From contig CAWETK010000020.1 of NCBI GenBank assembly GCA_963811905.1, forward strand, positions 124,001 to 188,000: a DNA stretch of 64,000 nucleotides, given 5' to 3'. A program made the translations under genes and the position numbers. Shown piece by piece: positions 8,355 through 17,114 of this stretch. The DNA is from DATFVA01 sp963811905 (GTDB taxonomy: Bacteria > Bacteroidota > Ignavibacteria > Ignavibacteriales > Ignavibacteriaceae). Under the pieces are notes generated by a model. That model worked only from the letters and a program-made list of their open reading frames with translations. It searched no databases and was not told where the DNA came from. The first letter of the stretch is position 1, and every line of letters starts with the position of its first letter.

Positions 8355-9695
8355 TTATACTAAGCCCTGGTCAAGCATCGCATCAGCAACTTTCAGGAAT
8401 CCTGCAATGTTTGCTCCGTTAACATAGTTTCCTTTTGTACCAAATCTTTCAGCTGTTTGTACACAGGTATCGTGAATGTTCTTCATAATCATTTGTAAGC
8501 GAGAATCAACTTCTTCCTTCGGCCAGGGGAGACGCATACTGTTCTGCGACATCTCAAGACCCGAAGTTGCAACTCCGCCTGCATTAGAAGCTTTACCGGG
8601 TGAGAACAATATTTTTGCATCCCTGAATACTTTGTAAGCTTCAATGGTTGTAGGCATATTGGCGCCTTCGCATACACATACGCAGCCATTTTTCAACAGT
8701 TCTTTTGCATCTTCTTCAAATATTTCATTCTGTGTTGCACATGGCATTGCTACATCGGCTTTAATGCTCCAGGGTCTTTTACCTTCATGGAACTCGGCTT
8801 TAAATTTCTTTGCATAATCGATAACCCTGTCATTTGCACTTGCACGCATCTCAAGCATATAGTCTATTTTTTCTCCGGTAATACCATCCTTGTCGTAAAT
8901 GAATCCATCTGGCCCGGAAAGAGTGACAACTTTACCTCCAAGCTGATCGATCTTCTGCACAGCGCCCCAGGCAACGTTGCCGAATCCTGATACTGCAAAT
9001 ACCTTACCTTCTATGTCCATTCCTATTGTCTTCAGCATTTCGTGGGCAAAATAAACTGCACCATAACCTGTAGCTTCAGGACGGATTAGTGAACCGCCCC
9101 AGTTTAATCCTTTTCCTGTCAGAACACCTGTGAATTCATTTCTTAATCTTTTGTATTGCCCGAATAAGAATCCTATTTCTCTTGCGCCTACGCCTATATC
9201 ACCGGCGGGTACATCCGTATTCGGACCGATATGCCGGTATAATTCAGTCATAAAACTCTGGCAGAATCTCATAACCTCATTATCACTTTTTCCTTTAGGA
9301 TCGAAATCGGAACCGCCTTTGCCGCCGCCCATAGGCAGGGTGGTAAGACTGTTTTTGAATACCTGTTCGAATGCTAAAAATTTCAGTATACCCATATTAA
9401 CCGAAGGGTGGAACCGCAATCCTCCTTTGTAAGGACCGATGGCGCTGTTCATTTCTATTCTAAATCCGCGGTTAATGTGTATTTCGCCCTGATCATCCAT
9501 CCATGGAACGCGGAAAATAATCACTCTTTCCGGTTCTGTCATTCTTTCGAGAATTCTTCCTGATTTGTATTCCGGGTGTCTTTCCAGTACCAAATCCAGA
9601 GAATCAAATACTTCTTCAACTGCCTGGTGAAATTCAGGCTCACTTGGATTAAGCGTTCTTACTTTGGTAAGTACGCTTTGAGCATATTCAGTCAT
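8355..9695 (-). CDS. Glutamate dehydrogenase, NAD-type fingerprint
   Basis: A 446-residue hexameric-type glutamate dehydrogenase, paralogous to the 3852-5213 gene. It shares PMGGGKGGSDFDPKG and PNTDVPAGDIGVG, so both substrate lysine and catalytic Asp are present. The nucleotide-binding part differs: SGFGNVAWGAVQK and LSGPDGFIYD match the Clostridium symbiosum NAD enzyme far better than the E. coli NADP enzyme. MLEMRASA and AMPCATQNE are also clostridial-like. It is the first gene of the minus-strand block and is divergent from an M24 peptidase across 230 bases. A catabolic, NAD-linked role is inferred, with the second GDH as its biosynthetic counterpart. Confidence 0.95.
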   Translation of the reverse strand: MTEYAQSVLTKVRTLNPSEPEFHQAVEEVFDSLDLVLERHPEYKSGRILERMTEPERVIIFRVPWMDDQGEIHINRGFRIEMNSAIGPYKGGLRFHPSVNMGILKFLAFEQVFKNSLTTLPMGGGKGGSDFDPKGKSDNEVMRFCQSFMTELYRHIGPNTDVPAGDIGVGAREIGFLFGQYKRLRNEFTGVLTGKGLNWGGSLIRPEATGYGAVYFAHEMLKTIGMDIEGKVFAVSGFGNVAWGAVQKIDQLGGKVVTLSGPDGFIYDKDGITGEKIDYMLEMRASANDRVIDYAKKFKAEFHEGKRPWSIKADVAMPCATQNEIFEEDAKELLKNGCVCVCEGANMPTTIEAYKVFRDAKILFSPGKASNAGGVATSGLEMSQNSMRLPWPKEEVDSRLQMIMKNIHDTCVQTAERFGTKGNYVNGANIAGFLKVADAMLDQGLV

Positions 9696-9925
9696 GACTT
9701 TCCTTTTGAATTAAAATTTGAGATTTGCTCCCATAAGGGGATATGTTTGACAAACATTGTTTCTATAAAAGTGTGCATAATTAAAAAATTAACACAGGAA
9801 AAATTAGCAATCTTTTTGATTAAAAACTCAGTAATTAATCGGAATTCTTATTTTCTTGCTTGCGTGCTTAGTTGTTGATAAGTTTGAGAAGTATCTTTTT
9901 TTGAGTAAAAATATTAGGTATTACA

Positions 9926-11116
9926 ATGAACAAAGAAATTTTAAAAGAAAAAATTGATCAGGCAGTTAATATTTTAAATGAAAAAGAAATTGATATGTGG
10001 CTGATCTTTGTACGTGAAAGTTCGACAGTCCATGATCCAAGTCTTGATATGGTTGTCAGCGGAAACTGGACCTGGCAATCGGCTTTTATTATTAACCGCG
10101 ACGGCGAAACTGCCGCAATTGTAGGTTCACTTGAAGAGGATAATATCAAACGCACCGGAACTTACCAGAATGTGATAACTTATGTGAAATCAATAAGGGA
10201 ACCATTAAACGAATACCTGAAAAAAAAGGATCCTTCTAAAATTGCCATCAACTATTCAAAGAATTCTGTACTGGCCGACGGGATCACCCACGGAATGTAT
10301 AATATTCTTCGTGAACATCTTGCCGGCAGCGGATTTGAGAATAAGCTTGTCAGCTCAGAAGAAATAGTATCAGCTCTGCGCGGGAGGAAATCACCTACAG
10401 AATTATCAATTATGAAGGAAGCGATTAAAGAGACTCTCAGGATATTCGATGAGACAGGTAAATTTATAAAGCCGGGTGTAACTGAAGCAGAGATCGCAGA
10501 TTTTATGAAGCAGAAAGTTAATGAAAGAGGATACGGACTTGCCTGGGAGGAGGATCATTGTCCTGCAGTGTTTACTGGTCCTGAAGCAGGAGGCGCTCAC
10601 TCAGGTCCTACTGAGAATAAAGTTCAGAAAGGCCATATCGTTAATATCGATTTTGGCATAGAATATAAAGGCTACTGCTCAGATCTTCAGAGGATGTGGT
10701 ATGTGATGAAGGATGATGAAACAAAAGCCCCTGCTGAAGTGCAGAAAGGATTTGAAATAATAAGAGATGCTATTCAGAAGGTTGCTGATCAGCTGAAGCC
10801 CGGTGTGGCAGGATGCGATATGGACGATATTGCACGCGATTATATTACGGGTAAAGGATACGAAGAATATCCTCATGGACTTGGACACCAGGTTGGGCGA
10901 AATGTTCATGACGGCGGAGCTGGTCTGTTCCCGCGGTGGGAGCGTTATGGCGACACTCCATATATGAAAGTGGAAGAGGGCCAGATCTTTACAATCGAAC
11001 CCCGGCTGCCTGTCAGAAATTACGGAACCTCTACACTCGAAGAAGAAGTCGTTGTTACAAAAAATGGATGTGAATTTATTTCACCGCCGCAAAAGGAATT
11101 AATGCTTATCAAATAA
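9926..11116 (+). CDS. M24 family metallopeptidase (Xaa-Pro aminopeptidase type)
   Basis: A 396-residue pita-bread-fold peptidase. An N-terminal creatinase-like domain covers about residues 1-150 and the catalytic domain about 160-390. The two-metal ligands are visible: Asp in VNIDFGIEY, Asp in CSDLQRMW, His in PHGLGHQVGR, Glu in FTIEPRLP and Glu in LEEEVVV. No signal peptide, so cytosolic, probably removing N-terminal residues ahead of proline from peptides. Substrate specificity cannot be read from the sequence; a creatinase-like amidohydrolase is an alternative within the fold. It is transcribed alone, divergent from the GDH block, and ends at a strong hairpin. Confidence 0.9.
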   Translation: MNKEILKEKIDQAVNILNEKEIDMWLIFVRESSTVHDPSLDMVVSGNWTWQSAFIINRDGETAAIVGSLEEDNIKRTGTYQNVITYVKSIREPLNEYLKKKDPSKIAINYSKNSVLADGITHGMYNILREHLAGSGFENKLVSSEEIVSALRGRKSPTELSIMKEAIKETLRIFDETGKFIKPGVTEAEIADFMKQKVNERGYGLAWEEDHCPAVFTGPEAGGAHSGPTENKVQKGHIVNIDFGIEYKGYCSDLQRMWYVMKDDETKAPAEVQKGFEIIRDAIQKVADQLKPGVAGCDMDDIARDYITGKGYEEYPHGLGHQVGRNVHDGGAGLFPRWERYGDTPYMKVEEGQIFTIEPRLPVRNYGTSTLEEEVVVTKNGCEFISPPQKELMLIK

Positions 11117-11128
11117 GTACTAATCAAC

Positions 11129-11155
11129 GGAGAGCCGCATATATCGCGGCTCTCC
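11129..11155 (+). terminator. Hairpin terminator after the M24 peptidase
   Basis: A perfect 10-bp stem, GGAGAGCCGC at 11129-11138 against GCGGCTCTCC at 11146-11155, with a 7-base loop. It begins 12 bases after the stop codon. The following run is only weakly T-rich (CTTTATA). Confidence 0.65.
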
Positions 11156-11182
11156 AGCTTTATACTAAAAACAGGAGAGAAA

Positions 11183-12249
11183 ATGTTCTGGAAATCGGGA
11201 CTCTTACTTATGTTCTTGTTCTTTATCTGTGCTTCTTCCTTCTCTCAAATCACCATCACTCAAAACGATGTGCAGCTCATGAGTGCAGTGGGTAATTCCT
11301 CAGTTTCATCACTCGATACTCTGACAGCTTCTGTGAATATTGGTAATACCGGATCCAGTTCGTGGGATTTCAGTAATCTGGTTTCGGCACTTGAATTTAC
11401 CTCAACTAGTATTGATCCTTCCTCTTGCCCTTACATCAGTAGTTTTCCCGGGGCAACAATATGCAAGCATTATGTCAGCGAGTTTCTCGGCTATCAGGCG
11501 GATAACTGGCTGTTTAATTCAATTAATTCAGAGGGGTTTTTCCTGGATGGACTTGTGATTTCGATGGATATCGCAGGTTTTTCCATGGTTACAACGGTTA
11601 CCTATACCTCACCTGAGGAACAGCTGAAGTTTCCTCTGACATACGGAACAACCTGGACACAGGATTATAGTTATAACACAGAAACCTCAACCGGTCAATC
11701 ATCAAGTCAGAGCCTTCATACAATAAATACTGTGGATGCGTACGGCACTATAGTTCTTCCCGGCGGGCAATCAGAACCGGGATTAAGGATGAAAAGAGAT
11801 GAAAGGGCTGCCTCGGGCGTATACTACCGGAATATCAGTTATATATTCTATACTCAGTCAGGAAATGCTGTATCGTTTTCTGTTGCGGATACATCTTCTC
11901 CTGACCATGGGGTGATCAATGTTGAAGGAGCTGGCTGGGTAATAGGTAATATTACCGGAGTGGAAGAACCGGGAGCGGGATTTCCGACAATTTTATACTG
12001 AGTCAGAATTATCCGAATCCCTTTAACCCCATTACGATCATCAATTACCGTCTGTCTTCCGGAGATTTTGTAAAGCTGAGAGTATATAACAGTCTTGGTG
12101 AAGAGGTGGCTGAACTTGTGAATGAATACAAACCCGCCGGCGCTTATAGTATAAAATTCAATGCGGCTTCTCTTCCAAGCGGCATTTATATATATAAACT
12201 GGATGCAGGACACTTTTCAGGTACCGGGAAGATGGCTTTGCTGAAATAA
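11183..12249 (+). pseudogene. T9SS-exported protein, frameshifted before its sorting domain
   Basis: An exported protein with a signal peptide (ATG 11183 after AGGAGA) and a mature start at QITITQNDVQ. As read, the frame ends at 12001 after 272 residues. From base 11980 the next frame continues without a stop to 12249 and encodes SQNYPNPFNP and about 80 further residues of a complete type A T9SS sorting domain ending KMALLK. The paralogue at 12464-13555 has the same parts in one frame. A one-base loss, most simply in the GGG run at 11977-11979, explains the break. It could be a genuine mutation or a sequencing error in a homopolymer. Without the domain the product would lose outer-membrane targeting through T9SS. 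Confidence 0.85.
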
Positions 12250-12261
12250 TTTTTATCTAAT

Positions 12262-12290
12262 GAAGATGGTATCATCAGGGTACCATCTTC
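12262..12290 (+). terminator. Hairpin terminator after the frameshifted T9SS gene
   Basis: A perfect 10-bp stem, GAAGATGGTA at 12262-12271 and TACCATCTTC at 12281-12290, with a 9-base loop. It begins 12 bases past the stop of the restored frame (12249), which supports the view that the ancestral gene ended there. Confidence 0.6.
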
Positions 12291-12463
12291 ACGTTATTTA
12301 CCTGCCTTTTTTCATGGAATAAAGATCACGTTTAAATAAAAATTAGCTGTTAATTACCGGAATTATTTATATCTTCCTCCTTAAGCTTTAGTAAAAACAA
12401 TTAACAGCAACTCCTCTGATTAAGGGTGAGTTGTATGCATTTCTAAATAATAGGAGAAGATAT

Positions 12464-13555
12464 ATGAAAATAATCAGTTCTTTACTGTTTTGTTTTGTCT
12501 TGTTAGCAGGGGTGAATGTATCAGCACAGATTACAATAACTACTTCCGATCTTCAGGCTTTTGCGGGTTTAGGGAACACACTGGAAGTTGGTGATGATAC
12601 AACGGCTAATTCCATTAATATAGGGATGACCGGCGCAACTTCGTGGGACTTCAGTAGTCTGTCTGCAGATTTTCAAACTACCTTCACCAGCGTTGATCCT
12701 TCCGGTACTCCTTTCGCGGGGATGTTTCCTGCTGCCACGGCATGTCTGAGCGGTGTGACGAACGTAATGGGTTATGAACTCAACAGCTGGGAATATGTGG
12801 GAATTAACAATGCATTATTATTTTATGGCACGGCTGCCCAGGGAACTATAAGCGGATTCCAGATAACCAATATCGTTAATAATAATCCGGCTTATAAACC
12901 GGTTGTAGTGCCAATGACGATGGGAACCAACTGGACACAGGATTATGTTGAAACAGATTCAACTGATATTGCAGGGATTTCTTCAACTGTATCTGTTACA
13001 AATATTCATATCGAGAATATGGTGGACGCCTACGGGACTATGACTCTGCCTGGCGGCGGCACTGTGCAGGCGCTCCGATTAAGATCAGATACACGGCAGA
13101 TAATTCAAACTGCCGATGGTTCCAGTTATTCACGAAGGATATCATATCTCTTTATTACAAATACCGGAACGCAGGTTACGGTTGATGCTGCCGATACTAC
13201 ATCTCCAAATACGGGAGTAATACCTGTGGATGGTATTTCCTTCATAATTTCCGGAGTAACCGGAGTTGAACAGGCTGATAATACTGTTCCTGAAAACTTT
13301 AATCTTGAACAGAATTATCCTAATCCTTTTAACCCTACAACTCAGATAAATTATTCTATCCCATCAACTCAGAATGTTACTCTGAAAGTATATGATGAAC
13401 TTGGGAAAGAAGTCGCAACGCTTGTCAATAAAGATCAGGCTGCAGGCAATTATTCAGTTGATTTTAACGCTTCAAACCTTGCCAGCGGTGTTTACTTCTA
13501 CAGAATACAGGCCGGAAATTTTATCCAGATGAAAAAAATGATTTTGATGAAGTAA
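12464..13555 (+). CDS. T9SS-exported protein with type A sorting domain
   Basis: I chose the ATG at 12464, preceded by AGGAGA, rather than an upstream in-frame start at 12431. It gives a clean signal peptide MKIISSLLFCFVLLAGVNVSAQ and a protein of 363 residues. The middle (about 22-275) is a repeat of the neighbouring gene's body, beginning ITITTSDLQAF and including TSWDFSSL. It has no recognised enzymatic domain. The last about 85 residues are a T9SS sorting domain: NYPNPFNPTTQINYS, LKVYDELGKEV, SGVYFYRI and KKMILMK. The product is therefore expected at the cell surface or secreted. The two genes are a tandem duplication; this copy is intact. Confidence 0.9.
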   Translation: MKIISSLLFCFVLLAGVNVSAQITITTSDLQAFAGLGNTLEVGDDTTANSINIGMTGATSWDFSSLSADFQTTFTSVDPSGTPFAGMFPAATACLSGVTNVMGYELNSWEYVGINNALLFYGTAAQGTISGFQITNIVNNNPAYKPVVVPMTMGTNWTQDYVETDSTDIAGISSTVSVTNIHIENMVDAYGTMTLPGGGTVQALRLRSDTRQIIQTADGSSYSRRISYLFITNTGTQVTVDAADTTSPNTGVIPVDGISFIISGVTGVEQADNTVPENFNLEQNYPNPFNPTTQINYSIPSTQNVTLKVYDELGKEVATLVNKDQAAGNYSVDFNASNLASGVYFYRIQAGNFIQMKKMILMK

Positions 13556-13583
13556 AAAGCACATATTCAAATTCTTTAAACCA

Positions 13584-13607
13584 CCCCGGTAATTAGATTT
13601 ACCGGGG
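13584..13607. terminator. Hairpin between convergent genes
   Basis: A 9-bp GC-rich stem, CCCCGGTAA at 13584-13592 with TTACCGGGG at 13599-13607, between the converging T9SS gene and aat. No strong T-run is present on either side, so it may work as a bidirectional stop. Confidence 0.5.
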
Positions 13608-13626
13608 CGGCCTGCTGTTTACTGAA

Positions 13627-14229
13627 TCAAAACTCACATCCTCTCACATATGATGAGTAAAGAAGCTCATTATACTTGTCAATACTGATCTCAACGGCTC
13701 CGAACATTTTAAGGTGGTCAGTCATAAACTGAACATCGAGCATTACAAAATCTTTTTCTTTCAGATGATATAAAAGATTTATCAAAGCAGATTTAGATGC
13801 CTGGGGTTTCCTTGAGAACATAGATTCTCCGAAGAAGGCTCCTCTGAAAGTTACGCCGTAAAGTCCGCCGACCAGTCTGCCATTTTCCCACGTTTCCACG
13901 GTATGGATATATCCTAACTTTTTAAGCCTGAGATATGCTTCAATTAGTTTATGGGATATCCACGTCGATTCTCTATCGGCGCACCCTTCCACCACTTTTA
14001 TGAAATTAGTATCGTACTTTGTTTCAAATTCACTCTTCTCCAGGAATTTTCTTAACGAACGGGGATAGTTAAAATTATCGAGAGGAATTATTGTCCTGAT
14101 TTCAGGCATATACCAGTTGATCTTATCTGTCTTTTCGTCGGCCATAGGAAATGCACCGCTTGCATAAAGCCGGATCATATTCCCCGGCCGGAGAAGTTCA
14201 TCCTGGTTATATAATCTCTCGTTGCTCAT
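13627..14229 (-). CDS. aat: Leucyl/phenylalanyl-tRNA-protein transferase
   Basis: A 200-residue cytosolic enzyme that transfers Leu or Phe from tRNA to N-terminal Lys/Arg of proteins, marking them for the ClpS/ClpAP N-degron route. Family motifs are clear: LYASGAFPMAD near residue 20, INWYMPEIRTIIPL near 37-50, TWISHKLIEAY near 90, HTVETWENGRLVGGLYGV near 110-128, and GESMFSRKPQASKSAL near 135-150. The length fits the family. The start is ATG at 14229, 16 bases from the stop of the DUF2721 gene upstream; the two are likely cotranscribed. Confidence 0.95.
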   Translation of the reverse strand: MSNERLYNQDELLRPGNMIRLYASGAFPMADEKTDKINWYMPEIRTIIPLDNFNYPRSLRKFLEKSEFETKYDTNFIKVVEGCADRESTWISHKLIEAYLRLKKLGYIHTVETWENGRLVGGLYGVTFRGAFFGESMFSRKPQASKSALINLLYHLKEKDFVMLDVQFMTDHLKMFGAVEISIDKYNELLYSSYVRGCEF

Positions 14230-14245
14230 TTAGTGTGAAATTTTA

Positions 14246-14719
14246 CTAATCTATTTTAACTTCGAGCTGGATTATGCTGTAGCCTTCTTTTGTTTCATAA
14301 GCTGCATATAATACCCCGGCTAAAACTGAAACCATACCTATCAGGAAAATAATTATAATCATGATATTCAGGTTTAATAATGCAAAATACTGTATCCCTA
14401 TTAAAAGCGATGTTATTACGAATAGTGCTACGGCTATTGTGTAGGAAAGAACGGCATTCCGGACCAGCTTAACCCGGAGAGTAAGCTTCCCGATCTGGAG
14501 CGATATGCTTTCCAGCCTGACATTTTCCTCGTAGCTGAAATCACGTTCGATGGCTTTACCCAGTACACGTCTTCTTTCTTCATTCAGCAGCCTGATGCGG
14601 TTAACAACAAGTGAATATTTATTATTCATACCGAGAAGAAGCAGCCCGCACGCTGAGATCATTATTCCCGGTGCAAGCATAAGCTGAATTACCTGGATAA
14701 TAGAATTTAAATCGGTCAT
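14246..14719 (-). CDS. DUF2721-type membrane protein
   Basis: A 157-residue protein with three hydrophobic helices at about residues 12-32, 90-112 and 116-140. A charged stretch between the first two (VVNRIRLLNEERRRVLG) is typical of DUF2721 proteins. Function unknown in the family. It is the first gene of a short minus-strand pair with aat and is separated from the genes to its right by a strong terminator at 14762-14792. Confidence 0.75.
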   Translation of the reverse strand: MTDLNSIIQVIQLMLAPGIMISACGLLLLGMNNKYSLVVNRIRLLNEERRRVLGKAIERDFSYEENVRLESISLQIGKLTLRVKLVRNAVLSYTIAVALFVITSLLIGIQYFALLNLNIMIIIIFLIGMVSVLAGVLYAAYETKEGYSIIQLEVKID

Positions 14720-14761
14720 TTTTCAAAAATCTGAAATGTGTATGAACAAAATAAAATGAAA

Positions 14762-14792
14762 AAAGCTGACAATCCAAAAGACTGTCAGCTTT
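14762..14792 (-). terminator. Intrinsic terminator
   Basis: A 10-bp stem, AAAGCTGACA at 14762-14771 with TGTCAGCTTT at 14783-14792. On the minus strand the stem runs into GCTTTTTTCATTTTATT, a good U-tract. It lies 24 bases past the stop of the 14817-15155 gene, which supports that gene being read on the minus strand. Confidence 0.8.
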
Positions 14793-14816
14793 ATTTTACT
14801 TTTAAAGGATGAAGAG

Positions 14817-15155
14817 TCAGGGTGTATCGAGGTTTTGTGTATTTCTGCCGGGTAATATAAAAGTTCTTATTCTTCCGAAGAATGAACTGAAAAATTCTTT
14901 GATATATTCTGTATTAAAAATAGAAACCCGTAAACGGGTATTCACATCTATTGAACTAAGCATTGCCATCATGTCATTATCACCGTTTACGGGTTCTTTT
15001 AATTTCAAAGAAACAAAGACAGGGTGTTCTCTGTTCAGAATTTTCAATGCAGCTGTGCTGCTGCAGTCTTCGTATCGTTCCGTTCCGAATATCTTTCCGG
15101 TCAGTTCCATCAATGATACTGCTGAACGGGAATTCTTAATTATCATCAGTTTCAT
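14817..15155 (-). CDS. Hypothetical protein
   Basis: A 112-residue protein with no signal peptide or membrane segment and no family I recognise. It starts 83 bases after the Mla-type ATPase stop and ends just before an intrinsic terminator oriented for this strand. An overlapping plus-strand frame (14809-15207) exists. I prefer the minus strand because its composition is more protein-like (rich in D, E, N and K) and because of the terminator. No clear ribosome binding site precedes the ATG, so the start is uncertain. Confidence 0.5.
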   Translation of the reverse strand: MKLMIIKNSRSAVSLMELTGKIFGTERYEDCSSTAALKILNREHPVFVSLKLKEPVNGDNDMMAMLSSIDVNTRLRVSIFNTEYIKEFFSSFFGRIRTFILPGRNTQNLDTP

Positions 15156-15238
15156 AGCATTAACCCGAATGATTACCGGGGGGAAATCTAAACAAAAGGG
15201 TAGATGAAGTTTGTGATTTAAAATATGAGATTTAGGTA

Positions 15239-15970
15239 CTATCCGCCCGCTCTTTTTATGAAGTCGGTAACGGCGGAATCATTTGAATTCAGCAGATCGG
15301 AAGGAGTTCCCTCAAAATGAATTTTCCCTTCGTGCATCATTGCTACCTGATCGGCTACATTATTAACACTGTATAGATCGTGGGTCACTACAACAGATGT
15401 AACGCTGAGCTTCCCGCTCAATTCCTTTATCAATATATCGATTGAATCAGACATTATAGGATCCAGGCCTGTGGTAGGTTCATCATAAAGTATGTACTCA
15501 GGATTTGTAACAAGAGCCCTTGCCAGTCCTACTCTTTTCTTCATTCCTCCGGAAAGTTCTGCAGGTTTTAATTTATATATATCTTTCAGTCCTACAAGAT
15601 CAAGTTTCTCCTTAACTATTTTTTCAATCTCTGTTTTTGAAAAACCGTTCTGGGATTCTACAAGGGGTAGGGCAACGTTTTCCTCAACGGTAAGGGAATC
15701 AAATAAGGCTGCCCCCTGGAACAGAAACCCGAACATTTTTCTTAATTCGTAAAGCTCTTTTTCCTTCAGTTCCGAAACGATTTCACCCTCAACTTTAACC
15801 CATCCCGAATCAGGCTGAAGAAGACCTACTATGTGTTTTATAAGGACGCTTTTGCCGCACCCGCTTCTGCCGATAATAACAGTGGTTTTCCCATTGTTAA
15901 TATTCAGGTTCACACCGGTAAGCACTTCTTTGCTTCCGAAACTTTTATGCAGATCGTGTATTTCTATCAT
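15239..15970 (-). CDS. ABC transporter ATPase, MlaF type
   Basis: A 243-residue ATPase. Walker A GRSGCGKSVLIKH is near residue 33-45, the Q-loop in FLFQGAALFDSLTV near 83, signature LSGGMKKRVGLARAL near 140-154, Walker B YILYDEPTTGLDPI near 160-173 and the switch His in VVVTHD near 196. The sequence FQGAALFDSLTVEENV and SGGMKKRV are typical of MlaF/Ttg2A, the ATPase of the phospholipid transport system between inner and outer membranes. No mlaE permease or mlaD gene is next to it, so its partners must lie elsewhere. Confidence 0.88.
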   Translation of the reverse strand: MIEIHDLHKSFGSKEVLTGVNLNINNGKTTVIIGRSGCGKSVLIKHIVGLLQPDSGWVKVEGEIVSELKEKELYELRKMFGFLFQGAALFDSLTVEENVALPLVESQNGFSKTEIEKIVKEKLDLVGLKDIYKLKPAELSGGMKKRVGLARALVTNPEYILYDEPTTGLDPIMSDSIDILIKELSGKLSVTSVVVTHDLYSVNNVADQVAMMHEGKIHFEGTPSDLLNSNDSAVTDFIKRAGG

Positions 15971-16236
15971 TTATTAAAACAAATCATTTATATAATTAAA
16001 AATAGCAAAATGGAGATGAAATAAATATAAATTTTCAAATGAAATGCATCCGCTAACAATGAACCACTGCCTGAGGGGGAAATAGATCACCAAATTGAAA
16101 AGAAACATTTATTAGAAAACATAGGGTAGACACAAATAAAAGGAATATCCGGAGGGGAAATACAGGTGAACTAAACAGTCCCGGATTGGGTTCAAAGAGC
16201 AATTCAAATCAGTTCGGCATAATAGCTGCAATAGTT

Positions 16237-16560
16237 TTATGAATAAATGGTTTCACCAGTTTTTAATATCTCAGACAGAAATGGGTCAGGTTCGTCAAAT
16301 TCAGAAGCCAAAAAAGGATGGGGTTCGATAACTTCATCGAAGTCCCTTGTGAATTTCATAAGTTCCAAACGTGTATTGAATCTATCCTGCGAAAATTTAG
16401 CCAGAACAATTGCTAAGTCTATATCGCTGTTTTCAACCTGATCATTGCGCGAATATGAACCAAAAAGCAAAACTTTTTCTACAGGATATCCTTCACGTAA
16501 AAGAATTTTATAATATCTTTTTACGATTTCTTTTATCTCTTCAGTTGTTCTAACAGCCAT
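16237..16560 (-). CDS. MNT-type nucleotidyltransferase (antitoxin of HEPN/MNT pair)
   Basis: A 107-residue minimal nucleotidyltransferase. The motif LLFGSYSRNDQVENSDIDL near residues 31-49 supplies the GS and the two metal-binding Asp residues. In known HEPN/MNT pairs the MNT protein blocks its HEPN partner, in several cases by adding AMP to it. The start overlaps the end of the HEPN gene by 28 bases, so translation is probably coupled. The gene order HEPN then MNT matches characterised pairs. The activity is inferred from the family. Confidence 0.88.
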   Translation of the reverse strand: MAVRTTEEIKEIVKRYYKILLREGYPVEKVLLFGSYSRNDQVENSDIDLAIVLAKFSQDRFNTRLELMKFTRDFDEVIEPHPFLASEFDEPDPFLSEILKTGETIYS

Positions 16561-16925
16561 AACCGTGTTTTCTTGATTTTTTCTAAATAGCCGGAAGCAA
16601 ATTCCAGGTTACATTTTTTATAAAATTCCTGCTTATAATCGGGATATCTTGCTTCAATGTTAAAAGAAGTAATTATATCAAAAAGATTTTTTCTTGATTC
16701 ATCTAATTGAATGCCGGAAAATTTAGCAAGTTTGTTCAGGTCATGGATTTTAGGAATGAACTCACAGTTATTGTTGACAGCCAGCGCTTTTAACAATTTC
16801 TCTATCACAAGGTGTCCCAGAAAAAGTGACCATACATAATCTTTTGAACTGAATAAATTTCCCATTGCACGATAATCTATATCAGAGGCATCTATCCAAT
16901 ATTTTATTTGATCTTCTTTTTCCAT
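16533..16925 (-). CDS. HEPN domain protein (toxin of HEPN/MNT pair)
   Basis: A 130-residue all-helical HEPN protein. The family pattern is visible: ASDIDYRAMGNLF near 12-25, SLFLGHLVIEKLLKALAV near 33-50 and PKIHDLNKLAKF near 58-69. I do not see an obvious RX4-6H ribonuclease motif. It may therefore be a HEPN of the nucleotide- or substrate-binding type rather than a strong RNase, or the MNT partner may act on it. It overlaps the MNT gene. The pair stands alone, with 189 bases of gene-free sequence upstream. Confidence 0.82.
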   Translation of the reverse strand: MEKEDQIKYWIDASDIDYRAMGNLFSSKDYVWSLFLGHLVIEKLLKALAVNNNCEFIPKIHDLNKLAKFSGIQLDESRKNLFDIITSFNIEARYPDYKQEFYKKCNLEFASGYLEKIKKTRLWLLEQLKR

Positions 16926-17114
16926 TTTTTATAATTAAATCAAATATAACCACAAAACTTTATCGTTTCAATAAAAACAATTCGAGAAGCAGGTTTTGAA
17001 CATTTTCTAAAGTCAGTGATTAAGGCTTATTTTCCTGCTTCTTGATTCATCCTCCGAATTTTATGTAATTGAAATTCTTTATACTTTTCAGGTGAGGAAA
17101 TAACAGAGGTTGCA

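Noticed and set aside
14809..15207. 132-codon plus-strand frame
   Set aside because: Overlaps the 14817-15155 minus-strand ORF, which has the better composition and a terminator in its direction. The choice is not certain.
16210..16230. CGGCATAATAGCTGC as a second sigma-54 promoter
   Set aside because: The -24 and -12 elements are weak, and no plus-strand gene lies downstream for 900 bases.
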